Shown here: piece by piece, positions 26,396 to 35,853 of the stretch
Position numbering within the stretch: position 1 is the first letter of the stretch
Layout of the letters: the number at the start of each line of letters is the position of its first letter
Assembly (NCBI RefSeq): GCF_900143215.1
Contig: NZ_FRDM01000019.1
Span: forward strand, 5,229-69,228
DNA length: 64,000 nt
Reading direction: 5' to 3'
Origin: Geodermatophilus obscurus
GTDB taxonomy: Bacteria > Actinomycetota > Actinomycetes > Mycobacteriales > Geodermatophilaceae
The notes under the pieces: model-generated
What the model was told of the DNA's origin: nothing
The model's database searches: none
Seen by the model: the letters and a program-made list of their open reading frames with translations, nothing else
Translations under genes and position numbers: made by a program

Positions 26396-27147
26396 GCGAG
26401 CTGCGCGGCGCGACCGACATCGGGGACTTCCTGGTCAGCGCCCGGTCGTTCGACGAGTACCGCGCGATGTTCGCCCTGACCGACGACGACCTGCGCGGCC
26501 GGGTCCTCGACTGCCCCGGCGGAGGCTCGTCCTTCACCGCGGCGGCCCGGGCCCGCGGCACCGAGGCGTTCGCGGTGGACCCCGTCTACGCGAGCCCACC
26601 GCGCGAGCTCGTCGCCCGTCTCGACACCGAGCTGACCCGCGGCAGCGCCTGGGCCACCGCCAACGCCGAGCGCTACGTCTGGGACCACTACGGCGACCCC
26701 GCCGCCCACGCCCGGCTCCGGGCGGAGTCGGCGGCGGTCTTCGCGCACGACCTGGCCGGACACCCGGGACACCGCGTGGCGGCCGCCCTGCCGCACCTGC
26801 CGTTCGCCGACGGCGCCGTCCACCTGGTCCTCTCCTCGCACCTGCTGTTCACCTACGCCGACCGGCTGGACGCCGGTTTCCACATCGCCGCCCTGCGCGA
26901 GATGGCCCGCGTGGGCACCGAGGTGCGCGTCTACCCGCTGGTCGACCAGGCCGGCCGGGAACTGCCCGCCCTGCTGGCCGCCGTGGTGAGCGAGCTCGAC
27001 GGGGTCGGCGTGCGGGCGCGGGTCCAGGACGTCCCCTACGAGTTCCAGCGCGGCGCGCGCAGCATGCTGCGCCTCCGGTCGGCCCCCACCCGCACGGGTG
27101 TGCGGGGCGCGGGGGCGCCGGGCGCGGGAGGGAGAATGCGCCCATGA
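26392..27147 (+). CDS. Predicted SAM-dependent methyltransferase-like protein
   Basis: A 251-aa protein with a Rossmann methyltransferase pattern: [13 protein letters not shown] near residue 38 as the SAM-binding glycine loop, EAFAVDP at the end of strand 2 and [12 protein letters not shown] near 145 as strand 4. I cannot name the substrate. The C-terminal ~25 residues are Arg/Gly-rich and may be poorly ordered. Its GTG overlaps the GNAT stop and its TGA overlaps the deoC ATG (both 4-base overlaps), so it is tightly coupled within the deoC operon. Confidence 0.72.
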   Translation: MSELRGATDIGDFLVSARSFDEYRAMFALTDDDLRGRVLDCPGGGSSFTAAARARGTEAFAVDPVYASPPRELVARLDTELTRGSAWATANAERYVWDHYGDPAAHARLRAESAAVFAHDLAGHPGHRVAAALPHLPFADGAVHLVLSSHLLFTYADRLDAGFHIAALREMARVGTEVRVYPLVDQAGRELPALLAAVVSELDGVGVRARVQDVPYEFQRGARSMLRLRSAPTRTGVRGAGAPGAGGRMRP

Positions 27148-28139
27148 CCCACGTGCTCGACCCCGATGCGCCGGCGGCGGCGAACCCGCCGCGGCGCGAG
27201 CCCCCGGCGCCGTACCGCGACGTGACCCGCTCCGACGCCGCCTTCCGGGCCTTCCTGCACGGCCTGCCGGGGGTGGACCAGGTCGGCGCGGAGTCGCGGG
27301 TCGCCGTCCTGGGCACCCGGTCGATCAAGACCACCGCCAAGGCCTGGGCGATCGACACCGCCATCTCGATGGTCGACCTCACCACGCTCGAGGGTGCCGA
27401 CACCCCGGGCAAGGTCCGCAGCCTGGCGGCCAAGGCCCGCCGCCCCGACCCGGGTGACCCGACGACGCCGCCGGTCGCGGCGGTCTGCGTGTACGGCGAC
27501 CTGGCCGGCATCGCGAAGGAGGCGCTGGCCGGAACGGGCATCTCCGTCGCGGCCGTCGCCACCGCGTTCCCCAGCGGCAGGGCCAGCCGGGCGGTCAAGC
27601 TGGCCGACGTCCGCGACGCCGTGGCCAACGGCGCCGACGAGATCGACATGGTCATCGACCGCGGCGCCTTCCTCGCCGGGCGGTACCTCGACGTCTACGA
27701 CGAGATCGTGGCCGTCAAGGACGCGTGCGGCGACGCCCACCTCAAGGTCATCCTCGAGACCGGCGAGCTGGTCACCCTGGACAACGTCCGCCGCGCCTCC
27801 TGGCTGGCGATGCTCGCCGGCGGCGACTTCATCAAGACCTCCACCGGCAAGATCTCCCCCGCGGCCACCCTGCCGGTCTGCCTGGTGATGCTGGAGGCGG
27901 TCCGCGACTTCCGCGCCGCCACCGGCCGCCAGGTCGGCGTCAAGCCCGCCGGTGGCATCCGGACGACGAAGGACGCCATCAAGCACCTCGTGCTGGTGAA
28001 CGAGGTCGCCGGCCCCGACTGGCTCTCCCCCGACTGGTTCCGCTTCGGCGCCTCCAGCCTGCTCAACGACCTGCTCCTGCAGCGGCAGAAGCTGCGCACC
28101 GGCCACTACTCCGGCCCCGACCACGTGAGCGTCGACTGA
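27144..28139 (+). CDS. deoC: Deoxyribose-phosphate aldolase
   Basis: A 331-aa class I aldolase that cleaves 2-deoxyribose 5-phosphate into glyceraldehyde 3-phosphate and acetaldehyde. FIKTSTGK near residue 230 holds the Schiff-base Lys and GVKPAGGIR near 265 the second Lys; DEIDMVIDRGAFL near 165 is also typical. It is longer than the ~220-260-aa bacterial enzymes and closer in size to the eukaryotic-type DERA. It is overlapped on both sides (ATGA, TGATG). The aldehyde dehydrogenase directly downstream is well placed to oxidise the acetaldehyde it forms. Confidence 0.95.
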   Translation: MTHVLDPDAPAAANPPRREPPAPYRDVTRSDAAFRAFLHGLPGVDQVGAESRVAVLGTRSIKTTAKAWAIDTAISMVDLTTLEGADTPGKVRSLAAKARRPDPGDPTTPPVAAVCVYGDLAGIAKEALAGTGISVAAVATAFPSGRASRAVKLADVRDAVANGADEIDMVIDRGAFLAGRYLDVYDEIVAVKDACGDAHLKVILETGELVTLDNVRRASWLAMLAGGDFIKTSTGKISPAATLPVCLVMLEAVRDFRAATGRQVGVKPAGGIRTTKDAIKHLVLVNEVAGPDWLSPDWFRFGASSLLNDLLLQRQKLRTGHYSGPDHVSVD

Positions 28140-29608
28140 TGACGAGTACCCAGCCCCGCCCCACCGCCCCCGCAGTCTTCGAGTACGCCCCCGCCCCCGA
28201 GTCGCGCTCCATCGTCGACGTCGCGCCGTCCTACGGCCTGTTCGTCGACGGCGAGTTCGTCGACGGCTCCGGGACCCCCTTCACGACGGTCAACCCGGCC
28301 ACCGAGGAGGTGCTCTCCGAGGTCGCCACCGCCACCGACGCCGACGTCGACCGCGCCGTCCGCGCCGCCCGTCGCGCGTTCACCCGCGTGTGGGGGCCGA
28401 TGCGCCCGGCCGACCGCGGCAAGTACCTGTTCCGCATCGCCCGGCTGCTGCAGGAACGGGCGCGGGAGTTCGCCGTCCTGGAGTCGCTGGACAACGGCAA
28501 GCCGATCCGGGAGTCCCGCGACGTCGACGTCCCCCTGGCCGCGGCGCACTTCTTCTACCACGCGGGATGGGCCGACAAGCTGGACTGGGCGGGCCTGGGC
28601 CCTCACCCGTTGCCGCTGGGCGTGGCCGGCCAGGTCATCCCGTGGAACTTCCCGCTGCTGATGCTGGCGTGGAAGGTCGCCCCGGCGCTGGCCACCGGCA
28701 ACACCGTCGTCCTCAAACCGGCCGAGACCACCCCGCTGACCGCGCTGCTGTTCGCCGAGGTCTGCCGCCAGGCCGACCTGCCGCCCGGCGTGGTCAACAT
28801 CGTGACCGGCGCCGGCGACACCGGCCGCGCGGTCGTCGAGCACGAGGACGTCGACAAGGTGGCGTTCACCGGGTCGACCGAGGTGGGCCGCTCCATCGCC
28901 CGCGCCGTCGCCGGCACCCGCAAGCGGCTCACCCTCGAGCTCGGCGGCAAGGCGGCCAACATCGTCTTCGACGACGCCCCGATCGACCAGGCCGTCGAGG
29001 GCATCGTGCAGGGCATCTTCTTCAACCAGGGCCACGTCTGCTGCGCCGGCAGCCGGCTGCTGGTGCAGGAGAACGTCCACGACGAGGTGATCGCCTCGCT
29101 GCAGCGGCGCATCGGCACGCTGCGCCTGGGCGACCCGCTGGACAAGAACACCGACATCGGCGCGATCAACTCCGCCGAGCAGCTCGCGCGCATCCGGGAG
29201 CTGTCCGAGGTCGGCGAGGCCGAGGGCGCGAACCGGTGGCAGCCGGCCTGCGAGCTGCCCGAGCGCGGCTACTGGTTCCCGCCGACCGTCTTCACCGACG
29301 TCTCCCCCGCGCACCGCATCGCCCGCGACGAGGTGTTCGGCCCGGTGCTGAGCGTGCTCACCTTCCGCACGCCCGACGAGGCCGTCGCCAAGGCCAACAA
29401 CACCACCTACGGGCTCTCGGCCGGCATCTGGACCGAGAAGGGCTCGCGGATCCTCGCGATCGCCGACCGGCTGCGCGCCGGCGTGGTCTGGGCCAACACG
29501 TTCAACAAGTTCGACCCGACGTCGCCGTTCGGCGGCTACAAGCAGTCCGGCTACGGCCGCGAGGGCGGCCGGCACGGGCTCGCCGCGTACCTGGAGGGTG
29601 CCCAGTGA
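28139..29608 (+). CDS. Aldehyde dehydrogenase (catalytically complete)
   Basis: A 489-aa NAD(P)-dependent aldehyde dehydrogenase. VIPWNFPLLM near residue 163 and the GSTEVGRSI region near 243 bind the cofactor; LELGGKAANIV near 265 holds the general-base Glu, and FFNQGHVCCAGSR near 297 holds the catalytic Cys. The C-terminal PFGGYKQSGYGRE is typical. TGATG coupling to deoC argues for acetaldehyde or a related small aldehyde as substrate. The next gene encodes a shorter ALDH relative; the two may form a complex. Confidence 0.93.
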   Translation: MTSTQPRPTAPAVFEYAPAPESRSIVDVAPSYGLFVDGEFVDGSGTPFTTVNPATEEVLSEVATATDADVDRAVRAARRAFTRVWGPMRPADRGKYLFRIARLLQERAREFAVLESLDNGKPIRESRDVDVPLAAAHFFYHAGWADKLDWAGLGPHPLPLGVAGQVIPWNFPLLMLAWKVAPALATGNTVVLKPAETTPLTALLFAEVCRQADLPPGVVNIVTGAGDTGRAVVEHEDVDKVAFTGSTEVGRSIARAVAGTRKRLTLELGGKAANIVFDDAPIDQAVEGIVQGIFFNQGHVCCAGSRLLVQENVHDEVIASLQRRIGTLRLGDPLDKNTDIGAINSAEQLARIRELSEVGEAEGANRWQPACELPERGYWFPPTVFTDVSPAHRIARDEVFGPVLSVLTFRTPDEAVAKANNTTYGLSAGIWTEKGSRILAIADRLRAGVVWANTFNKFDPTSPFGGYKQSGYGREGGRHGLAAYLEGAQ

Positions 29609-30471
29609 GTGACCGGTTGGCCGTCCGCAAGACGTACAAGCTCTACCTGAACGGCGCCTTCCCGCGCTCGGAGTCCGGCCGCACCTACGAGGTCACCGAC
29701 GCCAGGGGCGGCTTCCTCGCCAACGCCGCGCGGGCCTCCCGCAAGGACGCCCGGGACGCCGTCGTCGCCGCCCGCGGCGCCTTCGAGAAGTGGTCGGGCG
29801 CCACCGCATACAACCGCGGCCAGGTGCTCTACCGGGTCGCCGAGGTGCTGGAGGGCCGGCACGCGCAGTTCTGCGAGGAGGTCGCTGCCGGCGAGGGGCT
29901 GAGCAGCTCCCGGGCCCGGGCCGCCGTCGACGCCGCCATCGACCGCTGGGTCTGGTATGCCGGGTGGACCGACAAGCTGGGCGCCGTCCTCGGCGGGGCC
30001 AACCCGGTGGCCGGCCCGTACTTCGACTTCTCGCTGCCCGAGCCGACCGGCGTCGTCGCCGTCCTGGCGCCGCAGCGCTCGTCACTCCTCGGCCTGGTCA
30101 GCGTGCTCGCCCCCGTGCTGGCCGGCGGCAACACCGCCGTCGTCGTCACGTCCCGGGACCGGCCGCTGCCCGCCGTCACCCTCGGCGAGGTGCTGGCCAC
30201 CAGCGACGTCCCGGGCGGGGTCGTCAACCTGCTCACCGGGGACGCCGGGGAGATCGGCCCGTGGCTGGCCGAGCACGACGACGTCGACGCCATCGACCTC
30301 ACCGGAGCCCCGGCCGACCGCGCCATGGAGCTCGAGCGCCTCGCCGCCGGGAGCATCAAGCGGGTCGTGCGGCCGCCCGCCGAGGAGCCGGACTGGTCGG
30401 CCGACCCGGGCCTGTCGCGGCTGACGCCGTTCCTGGAGACCAAGACCGTCTGGCACCCGATGGGCCTGTAG
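29605..30471 (+). CDS. Truncated aldehyde dehydrogenase-family protein lacking the catalytic domain
   Basis: 288 aa from a GTG overlapping the previous stop (GTGA). YKLYLNGAFPRSESGRTYEV and the following helices align with the N-terminal NAD-binding half of aldehyde dehydrogenases (VVAVLAPQRSS, LAGGNTAVVV, GGVVNLLTG). The sequence ends with PFLETKTVWHPMGL just where the catalytic Cys domain would begin. No continuation is visible in other frames downstream, so this looks like an established short form and not a frameshift. I recall similar full-plus-short ALDH pairs next to deoC in other actinomycetes. A structural or regulatory partner role is inference. Confidence 0.8.
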   Translation: MSDRLAVRKTYKLYLNGAFPRSESGRTYEVTDARGGFLANAARASRKDARDAVVAARGAFEKWSGATAYNRGQVLYRVAEVLEGRHAQFCEEVAAGEGLSSSRARAAVDAAIDRWVWYAGWTDKLGAVLGGANPVAGPYFDFSLPEPTGVVAVLAPQRSSLLGLVSVLAPVLAGGNTAVVVTSRDRPLPAVTLGEVLATSDVPGGVVNLLTGDAGEIGPWLAEHDDVDAIDLTGAPADRAMELERLAAGSIKRVVRPPAEEPDWSADPGLSRLTPFLETKTVWHPMGL

Positions 30472-30506
30472 CACCCCGGGGCGCGTCCTCGGGGGGACCG
30501 GGCAGG

Positions 30507-31961
30507 ATGGGGCCCGTGGCCCGGCCCAGCATCGTCCCCATCGCCCTCACCGTCGACGACCGCACCGGCTTCACCCTGTGGGCCCCACCGTGGGAGGAGG
30601 ACGGCGAGGAGTGGCAGGCCTTCCTCGGCACCTCCGAGGACGACCGGGCCCGCGTGCACCTGTTCCCGACGCCGGCTGCGCTGGCCGTCTTCTGCCGCAC
30701 CCGCACCGACCACGACCTCGCCGACCACCCGGTCTGGCCGGTCGTGGTCGGGCTGGGCGCGGCCGACCTGACGCCCGACGACGACCACCGCTACGACCTC
30801 GACGGCGTCTACGACATCGCCGCCGAGAACCCCGACCGGTGGGCGGTCGAGGAGCTGGCCGCGACCATCGACATCGTCACCCGGCTGGCCGAGTGCCTCG
30901 ACGTCGAGGACGACGACGACGACGAGGACGAGGAGGTGACCGACGCCGACGACGGCGCGGACGTCGACGACGACATCGAGCTGGAGCGCCGGCCTGACGG
31001 CGCTGCCTCCCGCGACGGGGAGTTCAGCGCGCTCGCCGACCTGGTCGCCCGGCCGGAGATCGGCTCGCTCGGGCTCGGCGTCGAGGCCTTCCTCGGCCGC
31101 TCCGGCGAGGACGCCTGGGTGGGCGTCGGCGGAGCCCTCGACGACCTGTGGGAGGACGTCCTCGAGGAGCTGGGCGCACACCTGGACTGGACCGGCGGGG
31201 GCACGGTCGCCCTCGGGGACTACCCCTCGGCGGCCGAGGCCGACGACGAGGACGACGAGTTCGGCGACGACGAGGACGACGACACCGAGGACGCCGCTCC
31301 CGGGACGCGCCCGGCCGGCGGCTCGACCGCGGCCCCGGCGGCAGCGGCCGGCGTGAGCACCATCGCCCGTCCCGGCCGGATCTCCGCCCCGCCGGCGGAG
31401 GTCGCCGAGGCCGCCGGGTTCTGGGAGGCCGTCGGCATCCTGCCGGTGGAGGTGGTCGTGCCGGAGGGCTCCGGCGTCACGCTGCGCTGCTACGTCGACG
31501 ACCGGGCCCGCTTCCTCGGCCGGAACGGCGAGGTGTTCCTGTTCGCCTCCCCCGCCGACCTCACCCGCTTCTGCCGCGGGGACGAGCGCCACGACCTCAC
31601 CGAGATCGCCTCCTGGCCGGAGGTCGCCGACACCGACACCCCGCCGCTGCCGGCCGACCAGGACCGCTACGACCTCACCGAGCTCACCGAGGTGCTGGCG
31701 GAGGTCGCCGGTGGCGCGGCCGGGTTGGTCGACCACCGCGTCCTCGCGCAGCAGGTCGAGGGCGTCCGCGACGTCGCCGAGTACGCCGGGCTCACCCGCG
31801 TCGACGAGCTGCTGGGCCCGGACGCGCCGCTCGGCCGGGCGGTGGCGCGCGGCGAGCGGCAGCCCGACGCCCCGCTGCGCGCCGAGGACGCCGCCGTGCT
31901 GCGCCCGGCCTGGGACCAGGTCGTCACCGAGGTCAGCGGGGCGCTGGTCTTCCGCGACTGA
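30507..31961 (+). CDS. Acidic two-repeat protein of unknown function (sometimes labelled primosomal protein)
   Basis: About 484 aa from ATG 30507 (GTG 30516 also possible). Two related ~110-residue modules can be seen: an N-terminal one (FTLWAPPWEEDG, RVHLFPTPAALAVFCR, DHDLADHPVWPVV, YDLDGVYDI) and a C-terminal one (RFLGRNGEVFLF, ASPADLTRFCRGDERHDL, DRYDLTELTEVLAE). They are joined by long Asp/Glu runs, for example near residues 133-155 and 248-262. No enzyme motif is visible. Databases often label such proteins 'primosomal protein', for which I see no evidence. The stop is followed directly by a half copy of the stop-anchored repeat. Confidence 0.75.
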   Translation: MGPVARPSIVPIALTVDDRTGFTLWAPPWEEDGEEWQAFLGTSEDDRARVHLFPTPAALAVFCRTRTDHDLADHPVWPVVVGLGAADLTPDDDHRYDLDGVYDIAAENPDRWAVEELAATIDIVTRLAECLDVEDDDDDEDEEVTDADDGADVDDDIELERRPDGAASRDGEFSALADLVARPEIGSLGLGVEAFLGRSGEDAWVGVGGALDDLWEDVLEELGAHLDWTGGGTVALGDYPSAAEADDEDDEFGDDEDDDTEDAAPGTRPAGGSTAAPAAAAGVSTIARPGRISAPPAEVAEAAGFWEAVGILPVEVVVPEGSGVTLRCYVDDRARFLGRNGEVFLFASPADLTRFCRGDERHDLTEIASWPEVADTDTPPLPADQDRYDLTELTEVLAEVAGGAAGLVDHRVLAQQVEGVRDVAEYAGLTRVDELLGPDAPLGRAVARGERQPDAPLRAEDAAVLRPAWDQVVTEVSGALVFRD

Positions 31962-31998
31962 GAGCGGACCCCGTCCTCCCCACCCCCCTCGACGCTGA
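31962..31998 (+). repeat. Half copy of the stop-anchored element (P3), cut by palindrome D
   Basis: After the TGA come GAGCGGACCCCGTCC, a C-rich run and CTCGACGCTGAG, the first half of the stop-anchored family. The expected second half (GCGGGACCC...GGCC) is missing; palindrome D begins at that point. Confidence 0.6.
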
Positions 31999-32070
31999 GT
32001 CGATCATGGGGTTGTGGCCGCTGGACACGCCGGCAGCAGCGTGTCCGGGAGCAACAACCCCATGATCGAC
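31999..32070. terminator. GATCATGG-ended palindrome, copy D (strong hairpin)
   Basis: Two 30-base arms, 31999-32028 and 32041-32070, both reading outward from GTCGATCATGGGGTTGT and ending in GGACAC, match at 26 of 30 positions around a 12-base loop GCCGGCAGCAGC. It lies between convergent genes (the acidic protein and the helicase), so it could end transcription from both sides. Confidence 0.8.
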
Positions 32071-32164
32071 AGCGGTGGGGTGCCAGGTGGCGCGTCACAC
32101 CCACCGCGAACGGCAGCGGCCGGCCCCGGGATCCGGGACCGGCCGCCACTGCGTGGACGGGTGC

Positions 32165-33700
<1,536 letters not shown>

Positions 33701-33885
33701 ACGGGTGTGGGACTCCGATGCTTCTCGGCGCGCGTCCCGTGGTGGTGCGCGGACACCGTCGATCGGCGTCCTCACTGGCGATCACGACGTCAGGAGACGC
33801 TGCGGATCTGCACGGATGCGCTTCTGCCCGGACGGACCGTCCGGAGAGGATGACCGGCGACTGCCGGTACACCTACCGTAGCAGC
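33701..33885 (-). promoter_or_regulatory. Promoter and long 5' leader of the DEAD-box helicase
   Basis: On the minus strand TACGGT (33875-33880) is a good -10 box, giving a leader of about 165 bases. The leader contains a perfect hairpin CCGGACG-GAC-CGTCCGG (33828-33844). Long structured leaders are common for cold-induced DEAD-box helicases; no known riboswitch was recognised. Confidence 0.4.
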
Positions 33886-33913
33886 GCAGGTCACCGGGGC
33901 ATTCCGGCAGTGA

Positions 33914-34990
33914 TCAGGCTCGCAGTGCCGCGTACCCCGGGCGGACGACGTCGGCCAGCAGCCGGGCCCGCTCGTCGGCCGGCAGGAACGCGGCGGCCAG
34001 CGCCCGCTCGGTCACCGTCCGGACGTCGTCCCAGCCCCAGCCGAACGTGGTGGCCACGTCGGTGAGCTCGCTGGTGACCGACACGCCGCTCATCAGCCGG
34101 TTGTCGGTGTTGACGGTGACCGCGAAGCCCAGCCGGTGCAGCCGGTCGACCGGGTGGGCGGCCAGCGACGGGTAGGCGCCGGTCTGCACGTTGGACGACG
34201 GCGCGACCTCCAGCGGCACCTGCGCGTCGAGCACCCGCCGCGCCACCGGCCCGAGGGTGCCGTCCTCGGCCACCTCGTCGGCGATGCGCACGCCGTGACC
34301 GAGCCGCTCGGCGCGGGCGCCGTCCAGCGCGGCGACGATGCTGTCGATGCCGGCGGCCTCGCCGGCGTGCACGGTCCGGTGCGCTCCGGCACGGTCCAGC
34401 AGCGCGATGGCCGACCCGTGCCGGTCGGGCGGGAAGCCGGCCTCCGGCCCGGCCAGGTCGAACCCGACCACCCCGGCGTCGCGGTGGTGGACCACCAGGC
34501 GCGCGACCTCGTCCCAACGGTCGTTCTGCCGCATGGCGCACAGCAGCGTGCCGACGGTGATCGGCGTGCCCTCGGCGGCGGCCTCGGCGCCGCCCTTCGC
34601 GAAGCCGTCGAGGATCGCCTCGACGGCCTCCTCGATCGGTGTGCCGCCCTCGGTGAGCAGCTCGGGCGCCATGCGGACCTCGGCGTACACGACGCCGTCG
34701 GCGGCCAGGTCGAGGGCGCACTCGCGGGCCACCCGGCTGACCGCCTCGGGCCGCTGCATCACCGCGACGGTGTGCGCGAAGGTCTCCAGGTAGCGCACCA
34801 GCGAGCCGGAGTCGGCGGCCTGCCGGAACCAGCGGCCCAACTCGTCCGCGTCGTCCACCGGGAGGTCCCGGTAGCCGGCCTCGTCGGCCAGCTCGAGCAC
34901 CGTCTGCGGTCGCAGCCCGCCGTCCAGGTGGTCGTGCAGCAGCACCTTCGGCGCGCGGCGGATCGAGTCGGCGTTCAGCGGTGCGGGCAC
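33914..34990 (-). CDS. add: Adenosine deaminase
   Basis: A 358-aa zinc enzyme turning (deoxy)adenosine into (deoxy)inosine, the substrate of the PNP encoded at 16.3 kb. HDHLDGGL near residue 19 gives two zinc His, HAGEAAG near 205 the catalytic Glu and zinc-region His, LGHGVRI near 229 a further catalytic His, and TVNTDNRLMSG near 285 the active-site Asp; NTDNR instead of NTDDP is usual in actinobacterial forms. The start is the GTG at 34990. Corresponds to Rv3313c, but here it is separated from deoA by an inserted ABC exporter. Confidence 0.94.
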   Translation of the reverse strand: MPAPLNADSIRRAPKVLLHDHLDGGLRPQTVLELADEAGYRDLPVDDADELGRWFRQAADSGSLVRYLETFAHTVAVMQRPEAVSRVARECALDLAADGVVYAEVRMAPELLTEGGTPIEEAVEAILDGFAKGGAEAAAEGTPITVGTLLCAMRQNDRWDEVARLVVHHRDAGVVGFDLAGPEAGFPPDRHGSAIALLDRAGAHRTVHAGEAAGIDSIVAALDGARAERLGHGVRIADEVAEDGTLGPVARRVLDAQVPLEVAPSSNVQTGAYPSLAAHPVDRLHRLGFAVTVNTDNRLMSGVSVTSELTDVATTFGWGWDDVRTVTERALAAAFLPADERARLLADVVRPGYAALRA

Positions 34991-35034
34991 CTCCCCATTC
35001 TCGTCACCGGGGCGCGCCCGCTTGAGCCGGGGAG

Positions 35035-35853
35035 TCAGCCCTCGCGGTCCTGCCAGCGGAAGGTCAGGGCACACAGCACCAGGCCGGCGACGCACCAGAC
35101 GCCGAGCACCAGCGCGACGGTGCCGAGCTCCCACGACCCGGCCGGCTCGCGCGCCGCGAGCGCGTCGGGGAGGAACACCGAGCGCAGCCCCTGGGCCAGC
35201 CACTTCACCGGGAACACCGCGGCGACGTCCTGCAGCCAGCCGGGCACCTGGTCGAAGGGGATGAAGACACCCGAGACGAACTGGAGCACCAGCGCGATGG
35301 GGGTGACCGTCGCCGACGCCGACCGGGCGTTGCGGGCCAGCGTGGACACGACGATGCCCAGCAGGGTGCAGGCGGCGGCGCCCAGCACCGACACCCAGGC
35401 GAAGGTCATCCAGTCGGTGCCCGAGGGCAGGCCGATGCCGTGGACGAGGACACCGACCAGGAGCAGCAGCACGATGGTCGCGACCGCCACCGCGAGCACC
35501 TGCACGACCTTGCCGACGAAGTAGGCGCTGGCCGGCATCGGCGTGCCCCGGAGGCTCTTGAGCGTGCCGTCCGAGCGCTCCCCGGCGATGTGGATCGCCA
35601 TGTTCTGCAGGCTGGCCCCGACGATACCGGCGGTGATGACCCCGGCCATGAAGTACTGCGGGAAGTCGACCCCGGCGCCGAGGTCGTAGTCGAGCACCGC
35701 GCCCAGGCCCAGCAGCAGGATCACCGGGAAGACGAGGGTGAAGACCACCGACTCCCGCTGCCGGAAGAACTCCTTGAGCTCGACGCCGGCGCGGGTCAGG
35801 TAGACCCGGCCGAGCGGGGGCAGCGCGGTGCGCTCGGGGGCGGCGGTGGTCAC
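35035..35853 (-). CDS. ABC-2 type transporter permease
   Basis: A 272-aa membrane protein with six predicted transmembrane segments; ELKEFFRQRESVVFTLVFPV at the N-terminus and IAGERSDGTLKSLRGTPM near residue 88 are typical of ABC-2 (DrrB/YadH-like) exporter permeases. A short elbow (GVFIPFDQVPGWLQ near 205) also fits. The GTG at 35853 overlaps the stop of the ATPase gene (GTGA), so the pair is coupled. Substrate unknown; drug, lipid or antibiotic export is usual for the family. The gene pair interrupts the expected add-deoA neighbourhood. Confidence 0.88.
   Translation of the reverse strand: MTTAAPERTALPPLGRVYLTRAGVELKEFFRQRESVVFTLVFPVILLLGLGAVLDYDLGAGVDFPQYFMAGVITAGIVGASLQNMAIHIAGERSDGTLKSLRGTPMPASAYFVGKVVQVLAVAVATIVLLLLVGVLVHGIGLPSGTDWMTFAWVSVLGAAACTLLGIVVSTLARNARSASATVTPIALVLQFVSGVFIPFDQVPGWLQDVAAVFPVKWLAQGLRSVFLPDALAAREPAGSWELGTVALVLGVWCVAGLVLCALTFRWQDREG

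Noticed and set aside
30472-30506. Frameshift hiding the missing half of the short aldehyde dehydrogenase
   Set aside because: The sequence after 30471 gives no catalytic-domain motif in any frame and runs directly into the next gene.
33701-33885. A known riboswitch in the helicase leader
   Set aside because: Only one simple hairpin is visible; no conserved core of any riboswitch class could be recognised.
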